Made by a program: the position numbers and the translations under genes. A stretch of DNA of 40,786 bases from Bacillota bacterium (GTDB lineage: Bacteria; Bacillota; Bacilli; Desulfuribacillales; Desulfuribacillaceae), in NCBI GenBank assembly GCA_023388635.1, contig JAEWFW010000045.1, positions 1 to 40,786 of the forward strand, in the 5' to 3' direction. The notes beneath the pieces were generated by a model. It searched no databases. It worked only from the letters and a program-made list of their open reading frames with translations, and had not been told where the DNA came from. Within the stretch, counting starts at the first letter, position 1. Each line of letters starts with the position of its first letter. Positions 8,134 through 17,090 of this stretch are shown piece by piece.

Positions 8134-9327
8134 CTACATATGAAGCATGTGCCCCATTTTTTCCTTTTTCGTTCTCAAATATCCGTTATTGCACGTGCAA
8201 CTGCCGACTTCTAAGGGTACACGCTCGTCAATGCGCAATCCGTGTCCTTCCAATCCTTTTATCTTTTTAGGATTATTCGTCATCAAACGAATCTCTTTTA
8301 CACCTAAATCTTTGAGAATCTGTGCACCAATACCATAGTCCCGCATATCTGCCGGAAATCCGAGTTCAATGTTTGCCTCCACCGTATCATATCCCTGATC
8401 TTGCAGCGTATAAGCCTTAATTTTATTTGTCAGCCCGATTCCTCTTCCCTCCTGACGCATATAGAGCAATACTCCGCAACCTTCATCCTCGATTTTTCTC
8501 ATTGCTGCATGCAATTGAGAGCCACAATCGCAGCGCAGTGATCCAAATATATCACCTGTAAGGCATTCCGAATGTACGCGGACAAGTATTGGTTTTCCAC
8601 TATCCACATCACCTTTGACTAATGCCACATGTTCTTTGTTATCAAAACGGTCATTGTATACAATAAGGCGAAATTCGCCGATCTCTGTCGGCAGAGTTGC
8701 CTCCGCCACTGCTTCTACATGCTTCTCATGGGCTGAGCGATACGCAATTAAATCTTTAATTGTAATTATTTTCATATTATGCTGCTTAACTAATTCTAAA
8801 AGCTCCGGTACACGTGCCATTTTCCCTTGGTCGTTAATCACTTCACATATTACACCCGCCGGATAACTTCCACACATTTCGGCAAGATCCACAGCAGCTT
8901 CCGTATGACCGGCACGCACCAAGACTCCTCCTGATTTCGCTATCAGCGGAAAAATATGACCAGGGCGTCTAAATTCGTCTGGTTTGGCGTTAGATTGCAG
9001 CATATCGGCAATCGTTTCCGATCGTTCGTAAGCGGAAATTCCCGTAGTAGAACGCGGACCATCAACCGATACAGTGAACGCAGTGCAGTGTACATCTGTA
9101 TTATTTGTCACCATCGGATGCAAATTCAATTGATCTGCCAACGTTTTATCGACGGGAACACAGACGAGACCTCTTCCGTAATTAATCATAAAATTGATAT
9201 TCTCAGGTGTTGCTTTTTCTGCCAAACAAACAAAATCGCCCTCATTTTCACGATCCTCATCATCGACGACAACGATGATTTTCCCCGCTTGCAAGTCTGC
9301 CAACGCTTCTTCAATACTATCAAACAT
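8134..9327 (-). CDS. ribBA: Bifunctional 3,4-dihydroxy-2-butanone-4-phosphate synthase / GTP cyclohydrolase II
   Basis: The 397-residue protein joins RibB (about 1-200: VVDDEDRENEGDFVCLAE, GHIFPLIAKSGGVLVRAGHTEAAVDL) to RibA (about 205-397). The RibA part has zinc cysteines in SECLTGDIFGSLRCDCGSQL and the GTP-site stretch MRQEGRGIGL. It supplies both starting branches of riboflavin synthesis, from ribulose 5-phosphate and from GTP. I start at the ATG at 9327 because a GGGGGG ribosome site lies 8 nt upstream; a TTG two codons earlier is too close to that site. It sits 19 nt after ribE. Confidence 0.97.
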   Translation of the reverse strand: MFDSIEEALADLQAGKIIVVVDDEDRENEGDFVCLAEKATPENINFMINYGRGLVCVPVDKTLADQLNLHPMVTNNTDVHCTAFTVSVDGPRSTTGISAYERSETIADMLQSNAKPDEFRRPGHIFPLIAKSGGVLVRAGHTEAAVDLAEMCGSYPAGVICEVINDQGKMARVPELLELVKQHNMKIITIKDLIAYRSAHEKHVEAVAEATLPTEIGEFRLIVYNDRFDNKEHVALVKGDVDSGKPILVRVHSECLTGDIFGSLRCDCGSQLHAAMRKIEDEGCGVLLYMRQEGRGIGLTNKIKAYTLQDQGYDTVEANIELGFPADMRDYGIGAQILKDLGVKEIRLMTNNPKKIKGLEGHGLRIDERVPLEVGSCTCNNGYLRTKKEKMGHMLHM

Positions 9328-9346
9328 GATCAATTCCCCCCAAAAT

Positions 9347-10024
9347 TTATATCATTCCTGTAGAATGTAAATATTCCATATTTAACGTGCGATGATTCGC
9401 CGCTTTTTTCTCCTGTAGATCTGGATTTTCATTGCCTGTAGATAACACTTTCTCCACATATTTTGCGAATAAATCGCATTCGATATTGACGAGATCACCG
9501 ACTGTCTTATCGCCTAAAATCGTAATCGCTGTCGTATGTGGTATGAGCGATACCGAGAAGAAGTTTTCCTCTACGTTGATTAGAGTCAAACTAATACCAT
9601 CAATCGTCACAGAGCCGCGGAGTATCATATAACGTGTCAAGGCAGGATCAGATTGAAAGGTATAAATAACGGCATTCGCATGTACTTTCTTCTCCACAAT
9701 CACAGCAGTTCCATCAATATGCCCGCTGACGATATGCCCGCCAAAACGCCCTCCTGCTTGCATCGCACGTTCCAAATTGACTTTGCTCCCTACCGATATA
9801 TGCTTTAGGCTAGTCTGGGTAAGCGTCTCAGGCATCACATCAACGGTAAAATACGTGCTCCTATATTCAGTAACCGTCAGGCAAATTCCGTTCACTGCAA
9901 TGCTATCGCCAATTTTGACATCTTGCAGAACATGGCGCGCTTGAATTGACAAACGCTTGCCAAATCGATTTGCTTGCTGTATAGATTGAATCGTGCCTAC
10001 TTCCTCTACAATGCCGGTAAACAT
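9347..10024 (-). CDS. ribE: Riboflavin synthase alpha chain
   Basis: The 225-residue enzyme dismutates two lumazine molecules to riboflavin. It begins with the diagnostic MFTGIVEEVGT and contains the two lumazine-binding barrel repeats (GDSIAVNGICLTV in the first, GSVTIDGISLTLI in the second). GRFGGHIVSGHIDGT marks the junction. GGAGGGG precedes the ATG. The C-terminal tail after the second barrel is slightly long and polar. An 86-nt gap separates it from ribD; the rest of the operon is tighter. Confidence 0.96.
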   Translation of the reverse strand: MFTGIVEEVGTIQSIQQANRFGKRLSIQARHVLQDVKIGDSIAVNGICLTVTEYRSTYFTVDVMPETLTQTSLKHISVGSKVNLERAMQAGGRFGGHIVSGHIDGTAVIVEKKVHANAVIYTFQSDPALTRYMILRGSVTIDGISLTLINVEENFFSVSLIPHTTAITILGDKTVGDLVNIECDLFAKYVEKVLSTGNENPDLQEKKAANHRTLNMEYLHSTGMI

Positions 10025-10110
10025 AAATTCCCCTCCTCATCCTTGACTGTTCTCCAACCATTCACTAATCATCATCCACTTATCATTCACTAACCGTTCG
10101 TTACTGTTCA

Positions 10111-11211
10111 TTATTTAGCTCTTTCTTTTGGGTATCCGGTTACGCAGATATCGCCTTCCAGTAACTCTATATCCAAATCGATCAATTCCGCGGCTTGAGC
10201 GACATACTGATAACCAGTTCCGCCAAATGCCGGCACTGCTTTGGCGCCACCGAGAATCTTAGGTGCAATAAACGTAACGACTTTATCGAATAGATTATCT
10301 ACCAGAAAACTCCCTTGAAGGTCGCTTCCCCCCTCTACCATGACACTGGTTATGCCAATTTCCCCCAGCCATCGTAAGCAATCTTTCATATCGACTCTCC
10401 CATCAGTGCTTTTACTGACAAACACCTGTACACCCATCTCTTTCAGAGATTGTTCTTTCTCAACATCTCGATCGTGTGTACATATGATAATCGTCGGTGC
10501 TTCTTGCACATTTAAAACATTTGCCGTTTCCATAATCGACAACCGACTGTCAATAATGATACGTACCGGATTGCGCCCACCTTCCGGCAAGCGAGTCGTC
10601 AAAAGCGGATTATCAGCGATGACGGTACCGATTCCTACCATGATGCCGTCAACTTGATTGCGCATTTGATGAACATGTCTGCGTGACAGTTCGTTCGTAA
10701 TCCATTGACTGTCACCTACAGAGGAAGCAATTTTTCCATCTAACGTCATTGCCGTTTTTAAAATGACAAACGGTATTTTAGTACGGACGTATTTGTTGTA
10801 CACTTCGTTCAAACGCGTTGCCGCTGCTTGCAACAGACCTATCTGAACCTCGATTCCCGCATCTTCTAACGCCTTCACTCCTTTACCGCTGATTTGCGGA
10901 TTTGGATCAACCGCCGCAATATACACTCGCCGAATACCACTGCCGATCACCGCCTCTGTGCAGGGAGGTGTTTTGCCGTAATGATTACACGGCTCCAACG
11001 TCACATACATTGTGCCTCCTTCGGCATCTCTGCCTGCCATATTTAATGCATGAATTTCTGCATGTTCTTTGCCGGCACGCAAATGAGCTCCCATTCCTAC
11101 AATGCGTTGATTTTTGACAATAACAGCACCTACCAACGGATTCGGTGAGGTTCTGCCTTCGGCGGATGCCGCCAGTTTCATTGCAAGCTCCATATACTGC
11201 TGATCGTTCAT
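10111..11211 (-). CDS. ribD: Bifunctional diaminohydroxyphosphoribosylaminopyrimidine deaminase / 5-amino-6-(5-phosphoribosylamino)uracil reductase
   Basis: The 366-residue protein has an N-terminal zinc deaminase (about 1-145). Its zinc ligands are in HAEIHAL and PCNHYGKTPPCTEA, with the substrate loop GRTSPNPLVGAV. A C-terminal reductase of dihydrofolate-reductase fold follows (VILKTAMTLDGKIA, VMVEGGSDLQGSFL). It performs the second and third steps of the GTP branch. The ATG at 11211 is chosen because GGGAGGTGA lies at ideal spacing; further upstream translation enters the leader. It is the first gene of the operon, controlled by the FMN riboswitch and terminator just upstream. Confidence 0.96.
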   Translation of the reverse strand: MNDQQYMELAMKLAASAEGRTSPNPLVGAVIVKNQRIVGMGAHLRAGKEHAEIHALNMAGRDAEGGTMYVTLEPCNHYGKTPPCTEAVIGSGIRRVYIAAVDPNPQISGKGVKALEDAGIEVQIGLLQAAATRLNEVYNKYVRTKIPFVILKTAMTLDGKIASSVGDSQWITNELSRRHVHQMRNQVDGIMVGIGTVIADNPLLTTRLPEGGRNPVRIIIDSRLSIMETANVLNVQEAPTIIICTHDRDVEKEQSLKEMGVQVFVSKSTDGRVDMKDCLRWLGEIGITSVMVEGGSDLQGSFLVDNLFDKVVTFIAPKILGGAKAVPAFGGTGYQYVAQAAELIDLDIELLEGDICVTGYPKERAK

Positions 11212-11274
11212 TTGTTTCACCTCCCATACAACATTAAATTTTTTCTTCGAATAAAGCCCTATATTTCCGAATGT

Positions 11275-11302
11275 CAAAAAAGACCCCGAAATTCGGGGTC
11301 TT
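11275..11302 (-). terminator. Riboswitch-controlled intrinsic terminator ahead of ribD
   Basis: On the minus strand AAGACCCCGAA and TTCGGGGTCTT form an 11-bp stem followed by six T. It lies between the FMN aptamer and the ribD ribosome site, where an expression-platform terminator is expected. The aptamer is about 85 nt upstream, leaving room for an antiterminator. Confidence 0.9.
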
Positions 11303-11387
11303 GGAACATATCATATGACAAATATAAATTCATAGAAACATAGCACGAGATTAATCGCCTATGCAGTGAATTAATATACCTTATGAT

Positions 11388-11525
11388 ATGACTGACAATT
11401 CCATCCAGACTTTACTGTCGGCTTTGGATTTTCACCAAATCAACAATTGTCAACGCGACAATCGCTCGCGGGCTTGTTTACACATCACCGCCGGTCGGGA
11501 ATTACACCCTGCCCCTTTCAGTCAA
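11388..11525 (-). ncRNA. FMN riboswitch (RFN element)
   Basis: The minus strand contains the hallmark RFN blocks in order: GGGGCAGGGTG, then CCCGACCGGCGGTGAT, then AGCCCGCGAGCG, then GGTGAAAATCCAAAGCCGAC, then AGTAAAGTCTGGATGG. The closing P1 helix pairs 11518-11525 with 11388-11395. High FMN should favour the downstream terminator and switch off ribD-ribE-ribBA-ribH. Confidence 0.97.
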
Positions 11526-11542
11526 TCAACATACATTATGAA

Positions 11543-11570
11543 ATTGTAACGGATACAATCCTATCAACAA
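11543..11570 (-). promoter_or_regulatory. Sigma-A promoter of the riboflavin operon
   Basis: The minus strand carries TTGTTG (-35, 11565-11570), 16 nt, then TACAAT (-10, 11543-11548). The predicted start is about 10 nt before the riboswitch P1 helix. Confidence 0.7.
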
Positions 11571-11666
11571 CTCGCTTATGACGAATTATTATTTTATAAT
11601 ATATACCCTTTCTCCTCAATTGTAAAGTGTCTTATTTCTTTATAGCCACAATATTCATTCGTAAAA

Positions 11667-12548
11667 TCAGATTGTACAGATAAACCCAGTGGCAGTCCAG
11701 CGGCGATACAGGCAATTGTAACATGTTTGTTGCTCTTCGTCGTAACATTCTTCATAGTCGTTGTCCACTTCGAAATCCGCGCATTTGGCATTCCAATTGT
11801 CTGCTTTACGGTCTCCGTTGTACAAGTCATTTTTTTTGCAAATTTCATATGTTCCATCGCTGTTTTTCTTGGCAACAGCCATGACTTGGTGATTGAGGTA
11901 GACGAGTTTGGCAAATTTGCTGATGAAGACCGGCTGATCGTCTTGTAAATATTCGCCGTTTAAAGTAATGATCCGTTCTGCTCCAAGCCGTTGGCACATT
12001 TCTGCCGCCGGCAATGTGACATCATATTCCCCTACGCCATTTTTCCCGCGAAATGTTCCATCGTTTCCTGCAAGGCGTAAGCCCACTCCCGCCAAAGCTC
12101 CAATGACACCGATACCGGTGCCGCCGAATTCTTCAAGCCGCACTCCGCCGATTTCCTTAGCGACAGTATATGCCTCTTGTTTGCTGAGGACTTCTTTTTG
12201 TGCTCGGATGCCAAATTTGATCAATCTGTCGACATCCTGTAATTGATCCAGCCGACACAGGCATAGCCCCGGATCGGATGTCGCAGCCATCTCCGACTGT
12301 AAAATCTCCACCGCCTTTTTCCAAATGATCTCAAGCTCGACACCGTCGATCTCTGCAACAAAGCACATCGAGCTGTTGTGGGAAGTGTATTCAATATCTT
12401 CGTGCAACAGCAATTGGTGTCTGCTAATCCCATGTTCCAGGGTGCCGCCTAATGCTATCACTTGCTCACTAATCAACTCTGAGACTGTACCGGTGCTCGT
12501 ACTTTTTGTCAAATCATCTGTATCGTCAACACATAATAGGAACTTCAA
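11667..12548 (-). CDS. TiaS-like protein (bacterial relative of tRNA-Ile2 2-agmatinylcytidine synthetase), role unknown
   Basis: About 293 residues. It opens FLLCVDDTDDLTKSTSTG, like the IGIDDTD start of archaeal TiaS. GGTGIGVIGALAGVGLRL in the middle matches the ferredoxin-like domain motif of that family (GliGALAAiG). The C-terminus has a cysteine-rich, possibly metal-binding tail (KCADF, EECYDEEQQTCYNC). Archaeal TiaS attaches agmatine to C34 of tRNA-Ile2. Bacteria normally use lysidine and TilS, so this copy probably does something else. I use the TTG at 12548, preceded by GGGGGAGGGG; an ATG at 12587 has no ribosome site. It is the last gene of the flavoenzyme/ABC-transporter operon. Confidence 0.7.
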   Translation of the reverse strand: MKFLLCVDDTDDLTKSTSTGTVSELISEQVIALGGTLEHGISRHQLLLHEDIEYTSHNSSMCFVAEIDGVELEIIWKKAVEILQSEMAATSDPGLCLCRLDQLQDVDRLIKFGIRAQKEVLSKQEAYTVAKEIGGVRLEEFGGTGIGVIGALAGVGLRLAGNDGTFRGKNGVGEYDVTLPAAEMCQRLGAERIITLNGEYLQDDQPVFISKFAKLVYLNHQVMAVAKKNSDGTYEICKKNDLYNGDRKADNWNAKCADFEVDNDYEECYDEEQQTCYNCLYRRWTATGFICTI

Positions 12549-12610
12549 TGCGTCCCCTCCCCCTTTATAGAACCTAGATTTTTTCATTGATTTATCGTGT
12601 ATTCATCAAT

Positions 12611-13711
12611 TTATTTTGGTGTACGAATTCCTTCGCCGTCTACGATCATCTGATACATTTGATCGTCAATTTCCAGTTCCAGCACGTCCCGATAGAAATT
12701 CACGACTTCCGCTTTCAAATCAATGTCACTGTAATATTCAGGGTATAGCGTCACTCCCGACCATAACATCGCGAAAAATGTCTCTACGCCATTATGCCCC
12801 CAGCGCGTGACACCGACGGGAATATTATACACCTGATCGGTATAGACTGCCCGCAGCCCCTGCCATTTTGCATCGGATTTGAGATACTTTGCTGTAATCG
12901 GATCGTTACAGACGATTCTGTCCGGATCCCAAAGAAATATCTGTTCCATGCTGGCGTAGTAATTTTCACCATCACTTTCCATCGGCTCACCGACAGACAC
13001 GTTCATAAATCCTACGGCTCCGGTCCAATCAGCTCCTATAGAATTCTCGCCATCTGTACGAATCGCCTCGTTGATAGAATGGTAGACACGCAACCGCTTG
13101 TCCTGTGGGATCAATTGACTTCGTTGCTTAACTAACTCGATTGTCTCACGATAGTAGTCAGCAATGTGCTGTGCCTTCTGCTGTGGTTTGCCGCCGAGCA
13201 CTTCTCCAACCAATTCAAGAGCGGTAAGTTGCTCATCCATTGAGCTGTATCCGATTACTATATACGGAATGCCCAATTTTTCTAGTTTGGCAGTCTCAGA
13301 TTCACTAATATAAAAACTGTTTTTGATAAAAATCACATCAGGAGCCAGTGCCATCAACGATTCTGCGTTAATCGAACCGTCCCCCTGAACGACAGTTACT
13401 TCTGAAAGCTTCGAATAAATCTCCTGCAGTAAAGAATTGCGTTTCACACCGTTAGGACAGGCTACCATCATGTCGCCTGCGCCGATCATCACCATCACTT
13501 CCCCAGTGAATGAGTCGATGGCTGCCACCGTCTCTACCTGCTCAGGCAGCGTCACCGATCTTCCGACCATATCGACGACAACTCTATCATTATCGACGTT
13601 AGCTGTATCGAGAGGTTTTACCCCGCATCCACCCAGCAGTGCCAATACACAGGTTACTATAAAAATCGCTTTCCAGCACATGATCTGCTTGTTCGTTCGT
13701 TTGTCAAACAT
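12611..13711 (-). CDS. ABC transporter substrate-binding lipoprotein, iron-siderophore/cobalamin (FecB/BtuF) type
   Basis: The 366-residue protein begins with a basic stretch, a hydrophobic core and the lipobox LLGGC (C29), so it should be lipid-anchored outside the membrane. The body has the periplasmic-binding fold of the TroA/FecB class: VVVDMVGRSVTLPEQVETVAAI, then LMALAPDVIFIKNSFY, then VGEVLGGKPQQKAQHIADYY. Ligands of this class are ferric siderophores, haem, cobalamin or metal chelates; the sequence does not say which. GAGG precedes the ATG, 9 nt after the ATPase stop. It works with the permease and ATPase encoded just upstream. Confidence 0.88.
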   Translation of the reverse strand: MFDKRTNKQIMCWKAIFIVTCVLALLGGCGVKPLDTANVDNDRVVVDMVGRSVTLPEQVETVAAIDSFTGEVMVMIGAGDMMVACPNGVKRNSLLQEIYSKLSEVTVVQGDGSINAESLMALAPDVIFIKNSFYISESETAKLEKLGIPYIVIGYSSMDEQLTALELVGEVLGGKPQQKAQHIADYYRETIELVKQRSQLIPQDKRLRVYHSINEAIRTDGENSIGADWTGAVGFMNVSVGEPMESDGENYYASMEQIFLWDPDRIVCNDPITAKYLKSDAKWQGLRAVYTDQVYNIPVGVTRWGHNGVETFFAMLWSGVTLYPEYYSDIDLKAEVVNFYRDVLELEIDDQMYQMIVDGEGIRTPK

Positions 13712-13720
13712 ACTCTAACC

Positions 13721-14548
13721 TCAATTCTCTTTGAGTGTTTTCAACGGGATCATCTGACGGATGACATCTGTATCCGTCACCGCATCTTGTACAATTTTCC
13801 CTTCAATTTGATAAATTGCCCGCAAATTTTCTTCTGTAAACACTTCACTCGGCAATCCCCGGGCAAAGATTGTATTGTCACTCATCGCCGCTACCTGAAC
13901 GGGAATTCCTTGATTTTCTAAATAAAACGCATGGTTAGGAGCGTGAGTAGCCATGATAATTGTTTTCCCTTGCTTTTTCACTAAATCGACGGATGTTTCT
14001 AAAAACAGCAGCTCATTATAGGAATCGAGATGCGCCGTCGGTTCGTCCATGATAATCACCGGGGTATCCTGTACTAATGCCCGTGCCAACATCGCCATCT
14101 TCATCTCGCCACCGCTGATTTGCGTATACGGTCTGTCTGCCAGATGCAAAATGCCGATTTCCTGCATCATCTGCCGGGCGATTTCATGATCCTCTTTACC
14201 GGGTGAACCGAAGCCGCCAATATGGGCAGTCCGCCCCATCAGGACGACTTGCCACACTTTGTAAGGAAAATATCGATCATGAACTTGCGGAACGTATGAG
14301 ATTTTCTTGGCTAGTGTCGCCGGTCGATATGTGGAAACGGCTTTGCCATCGATCAAGATTTCGCCGTTATGCAAACGGTTGATTCCGAGGATGCAATCGA
14401 GCAACGTACTTTTTCCGCACCCGTTGTGCCCCATTAAACACCACATTTCGCTCTGTCCGACATGCAAATCGATATTTTCAAAGATTGTGCGCTCACCGTA
14501 AGCAAAAGCGGCGTTCTCGACGCAAATGATTGACTCATTTGACAGCAT
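13721..14548 (-). CDS. ABC transporter ATP-binding protein, FecE/BtuD type
   Basis: This 275-residue ATPase has Walker A GHNGCGKST (about 41-49), the signature ISGGEMKMAMLARAL, Walker B PVIIMDEPTAHLD and the switch histidine in MATHAPNHAF. The Q-loop region is YVPQVHDRYFPY. It should power the FecCD-type permease whose gene it overlaps by 14 nt. The C-terminal extension of about 40 residues after the core is usual for this subfamily. Confidence 0.92.
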   Translation of the reverse strand: MLSNESIICVENAAFAYGERTIFENIDLHVGQSEMWCLMGHNGCGKSTLLDCILGINRLHNGEILIDGKAVSTYRPATLAKKISYVPQVHDRYFPYKVWQVVLMGRTAHIGGFGSPGKEDHEIARQMMQEIGILHLADRPYTQISGGEMKMAMLARALVQDTPVIIMDEPTAHLDSYNELLFLETSVDLVKKQGKTIIMATHAPNHAFYLENQGIPVQVAAMSDNTIFARGLPSEVFTEENLRAIYQIEGKIVQDAVTDTDVIRQMIPLKTLKEN

Positions 14549-15551
14549 CCTGCCACCCCCCGCCTTTTGTTTTTTTCAATAGAAAGATAAAAAACGGTGC
14601 ACCGATTAACGCGGTCAATACCCCTAACGGAATTTCCGAAGCCGTCATGCTTCGGCTGATTGTATCGATCATCACCATGAAAGCGGCTCCGATGGATACG
14701 GATAACGGCAGCAGTCGCTGATTGTCATTCCCGACAATCATTCTACCGATATGTGGAATCACCAGCCCCACCCAGCCGACAATGCCCGACAGACAAACGG
14801 CACCGGCTGTCGACAATGTCGCTGCAACGATAATCAGCAGTTTGCTGCCTTTGACATTGATGCCCATCGTCCGCGCCTCTTTATCACCCATGGAAATGAC
14901 GTTAATTTTCCAGCCAAACAGCAGCAATACTGCCATACCCGCTACGATCGGAATTAAAGCCCAGAAATCCCTGTATGCCACAGAGGCGACGCTTCCCATC
15001 AGCCAGTACACAATTGCCGGGAGTTCACTGTTGACATCAGCCATGTATTTGAGCATCGTCAACAATGCGCTAAACATCGAGGAAATAATCGTCCCGCCTA
15101 GAATCAACATTACCGTCGGTACCGATTTATAAATTCTCGCTGTCCAATAGCTCATCGCGACCGCTAATATTCCGAACGCAAAGGCGAACATGTACGTATA
15201 CATATAGCCGCCGAACAACAAGATTGCCAATGCGGCACCGAAACCGGCACCGGAACTGACTCCGAGCAATCCCGGATTGACTAACGGATTGCGGAAAACT
15301 CCTTGGAACGCCGCACCGCTAATTGCTAAACCGGCACCTACAAAGGCTGCGGCAATTGCCCGCGGAAGGCGCAACTGTGTCACAACGGTCATTGCCTCTC
15401 TGCTGACTTCATACTCGCCAAAGTCAAATACGATAGCAAAAATTTTCAGAATATCGGATATAGATACAGGATATCTGCCAATAAATAGTGAAATAAAAAT
15501 AAATCCCAAGGGAATTAAGCAAAAAATAACAATCGATAGTATTTTTTTCAT
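14535..15551 (-). CDS. FecCD-type ABC transporter permease
   Basis: The 338-residue membrane protein shows many hydrophobic segments, as expected for the roughly ten-helix FecCD/BtuC fold. Family motifs include LRLPRAIAAAFVGAGLAISG, FRNPLVNPGLLGVSSGAGFG, and the coupling stretch GIVGWVGLVIPHIGRMIVGND. It forms the transmembrane channel for the substrate carried by the lipoprotein. Its ATG overlaps the stop of the upstream flavoprotein by 4 nt, so the transporter and the redox enzymes are made together. Confidence 0.93.
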   Translation of the reverse strand: MKKILSIVIFCLIPLGFIFISLFIGRYPVSISDILKIFAIVFDFGEYEVSREAMTVVTQLRLPRAIAAAFVGAGLAISGAAFQGVFRNPLVNPGLLGVSSGAGFGAALAILLFGGYMYTYMFAFAFGILAVAMSYWTARIYKSVPTVMLILGGTIISSMFSALLTMLKYMADVNSELPAIVYWLMGSVASVAYRDFWALIPIVAGMAVLLLFGWKINVISMGDKEARTMGINVKGSKLLIIVAATLSTAGAVCLSGIVGWVGLVIPHIGRMIVGNDNQRLLPLSVSIGAAFMVMIDTISRSMTASEIPLGVLTALIGAPFFIFLLKKTKGGGWQDAVK

Positions 15552-17089
15552 TGGCTGCTTCCTTCGTCAGTTTTATATCTTGCTAACGAACCATTGGCAT
15601 TTGCCGCCACATTATCAATACTCGCCTTACTATTTGCCGCGAAACCGTCGGCAATGATCATATCGGCACCGGACTCTACGATATTGCGGCAAATGACCTG
15701 ACCGAGCGTGATAGGTGCCTCCAATGTAATCCGGTTGATCTGTTTGACAGCATCCCGCAAACGGTTCTTGGCAATCGGTGCCGTACTCCTGACGGCGATG
15801 ACCGGGCGGTCAGCAGAGTTGATTTTGACCGTCGTTGTCAGAATGCGCTTCGGCTCCGTCGCTTCCTGCAATCCGTATTCCTTGCCTTTGTCACACTGAT
15901 ATCCGCTAACGATAGGAGCTTCTCCGTTTTGATCTGATATTTGCAAACGACATCCTCGAGGGCATACGATGCAAACAAGTTGATCGTCTGCAACATCGGC
16001 GATTTTTTCGTACTTCAGCTCGTTAACAGAAAAGGACGGTAATTGCTCTTTTAGCGATAATATTTTCTCTTCGGAAACATTGCTATTTCCCTTCTGTGCA
16101 GTGATCCATTGTGCCGCAGCCAAACCTGTCCGCATACTAGCTACGGTCACCGTATCGACTAGATCGTAAATTTGCGTCACATTGCCACAGGCAAACACGC
16201 CTTCAACAGCAGTCGCACCATCCTGATTGACGGCAATGCCATGCTGTTTCGTCAATTCATGCCTGTCGTGCTCAGGCTGACCCTGGTTCCACAGTTCTGC
16301 TTCCGGTATCAGCCCTGTGGCAAGCAGCAACGTATCACAGCGGATGTACTGTTTTTGACTGATGATCGCTTTTCCCGTTTCGTCAACCGGCGCAATCGTC
16401 ACTCCTGTCAAACGCTGGTATCCGTGTGTTGACAGAAGTGTATAGCCGAATCGAATCGGCAACTGAAAATCGGCGACGCATTGGACGTAGTTTCTCGCCA
16501 AACCCGACGCTTTTTCACCTAAAATGAGTTTTACCTGAACGCCTTCCAGTGTCAGACGTCTCGCCATGATTAAGCCGATATCTCCTGAACCGAGGATGAC
16601 GGCTGATTTACCTGGCAAGTAATTTTGCATATTCATCATATACTGGGCAGCTCCGGCTGTGTAAATGCCTGCCGGACGGCTGCCGGGAATTTTCATTTGT
16701 CCGAGTGTCTTCTCCCTGCATCCCGTCGCCAAGACGATGGCATCAGCCGTAAATGTACCGGCTCCCCAATGTTTGCTCGTATACGATAAGACAAAGGGGC
16801 GCTGATTGTAATCAATCAATGTGATCGTCGTCGAGCTGACTATATCAATCGCCTGCTGTGAGAGCTTTTCACGCCAAATTTCCGCATATTCCGGTCCGCT
16901 GACAGACTTTTCATGGAGATATAGACCGAAACCGTCGTGAATACACTGCGGCAGAATTCCTCCCGGATGGGCATTGCGGTCAACGACTAAAATCTTTTGC
17001 ACCCCTGCCTCGCCGGCACTCCATGCCGCTGCCATTCCCGCAGGTCCGGCTCCGATGACAATCAGTTCAAAATGTGTATGATTTTCCAT
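15548..17089 (-). CDS. FAD/NAD(P)-dependent oxidoreductase fused to DUF1667
   Basis: The 513-residue protein has an N-terminal two-dinucleotide-binding flavoprotein (about 1-350): FAD motif VIGAGPAGMAAAWSAGEAG at 11-29, ATGCREKTLGQMKIPGSRPAG, a second Rossmann VILGSGDIGLIMARRL, and GVFACGNVT. From about 380 a DUF1667 module follows, with cysteines in CIVCPRGC and YQCDKG, then PKRILTTTVKI. In Clostridia and Thermotogae the same partners usually appear as separate genes beside a GlpA-like protein. The GlpA/GlpB-type complex is thought to oxidise glycerol 3-phosphate, but here the substrate is unproven. It starts 1 nt after the upstream gene. Confidence 0.85.
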   Translation of the reverse strand: MENHTHFELIVIGAGPAGMAAAWSAGEAGVQKILVVDRNAHPGGILPQCIHDGFGLYLHEKSVSGPEYAEIWREKLSQQAIDIVSSTTITLIDYNQRPFVLSYTSKHWGAGTFTADAIVLATGCREKTLGQMKIPGSRPAGIYTAGAAQYMMNMQNYLPGKSAVILGSGDIGLIMARRLTLEGVQVKLILGEKASGLARNYVQCVADFQLPIRFGYTLLSTHGYQRLTGVTIAPVDETGKAIISQKQYIRCDTLLLATGLIPEAELWNQGQPEHDRHELTKQHGIAVNQDGATAVEGVFACGNVTQIYDLVDTVTVASMRTGLAAAQWITAQKGNSNVSEEKILSLKEQLPSFSVNELKYEKIADVADDQLVCIVCPRGCRLQISDQNGEAPIVSGYQCDKGKEYGLQEATEPKRILTTTVKINSADRPVIAVRSTAPIAKNRLRDAVKQINRITLEAPITLGQVICRNIVESGADMIIADGFAANSKASIDNVAANANGSLARYKTDEGSSQ

Positions 17090-17090
17090 G

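Noticed and set aside
10025..10110. Repeated ATTCACTAA words between ribD and ribE
   Set aside because: Two short copies in an AT-rich gap with no symmetry; likely chance or slippage.
11543..11560. ATTGTA-N5-TACAAT palindrome at the rib promoter
   Set aside because: One half is simply the -10 box; with a complete riboswitch present there is no need to propose an operator.
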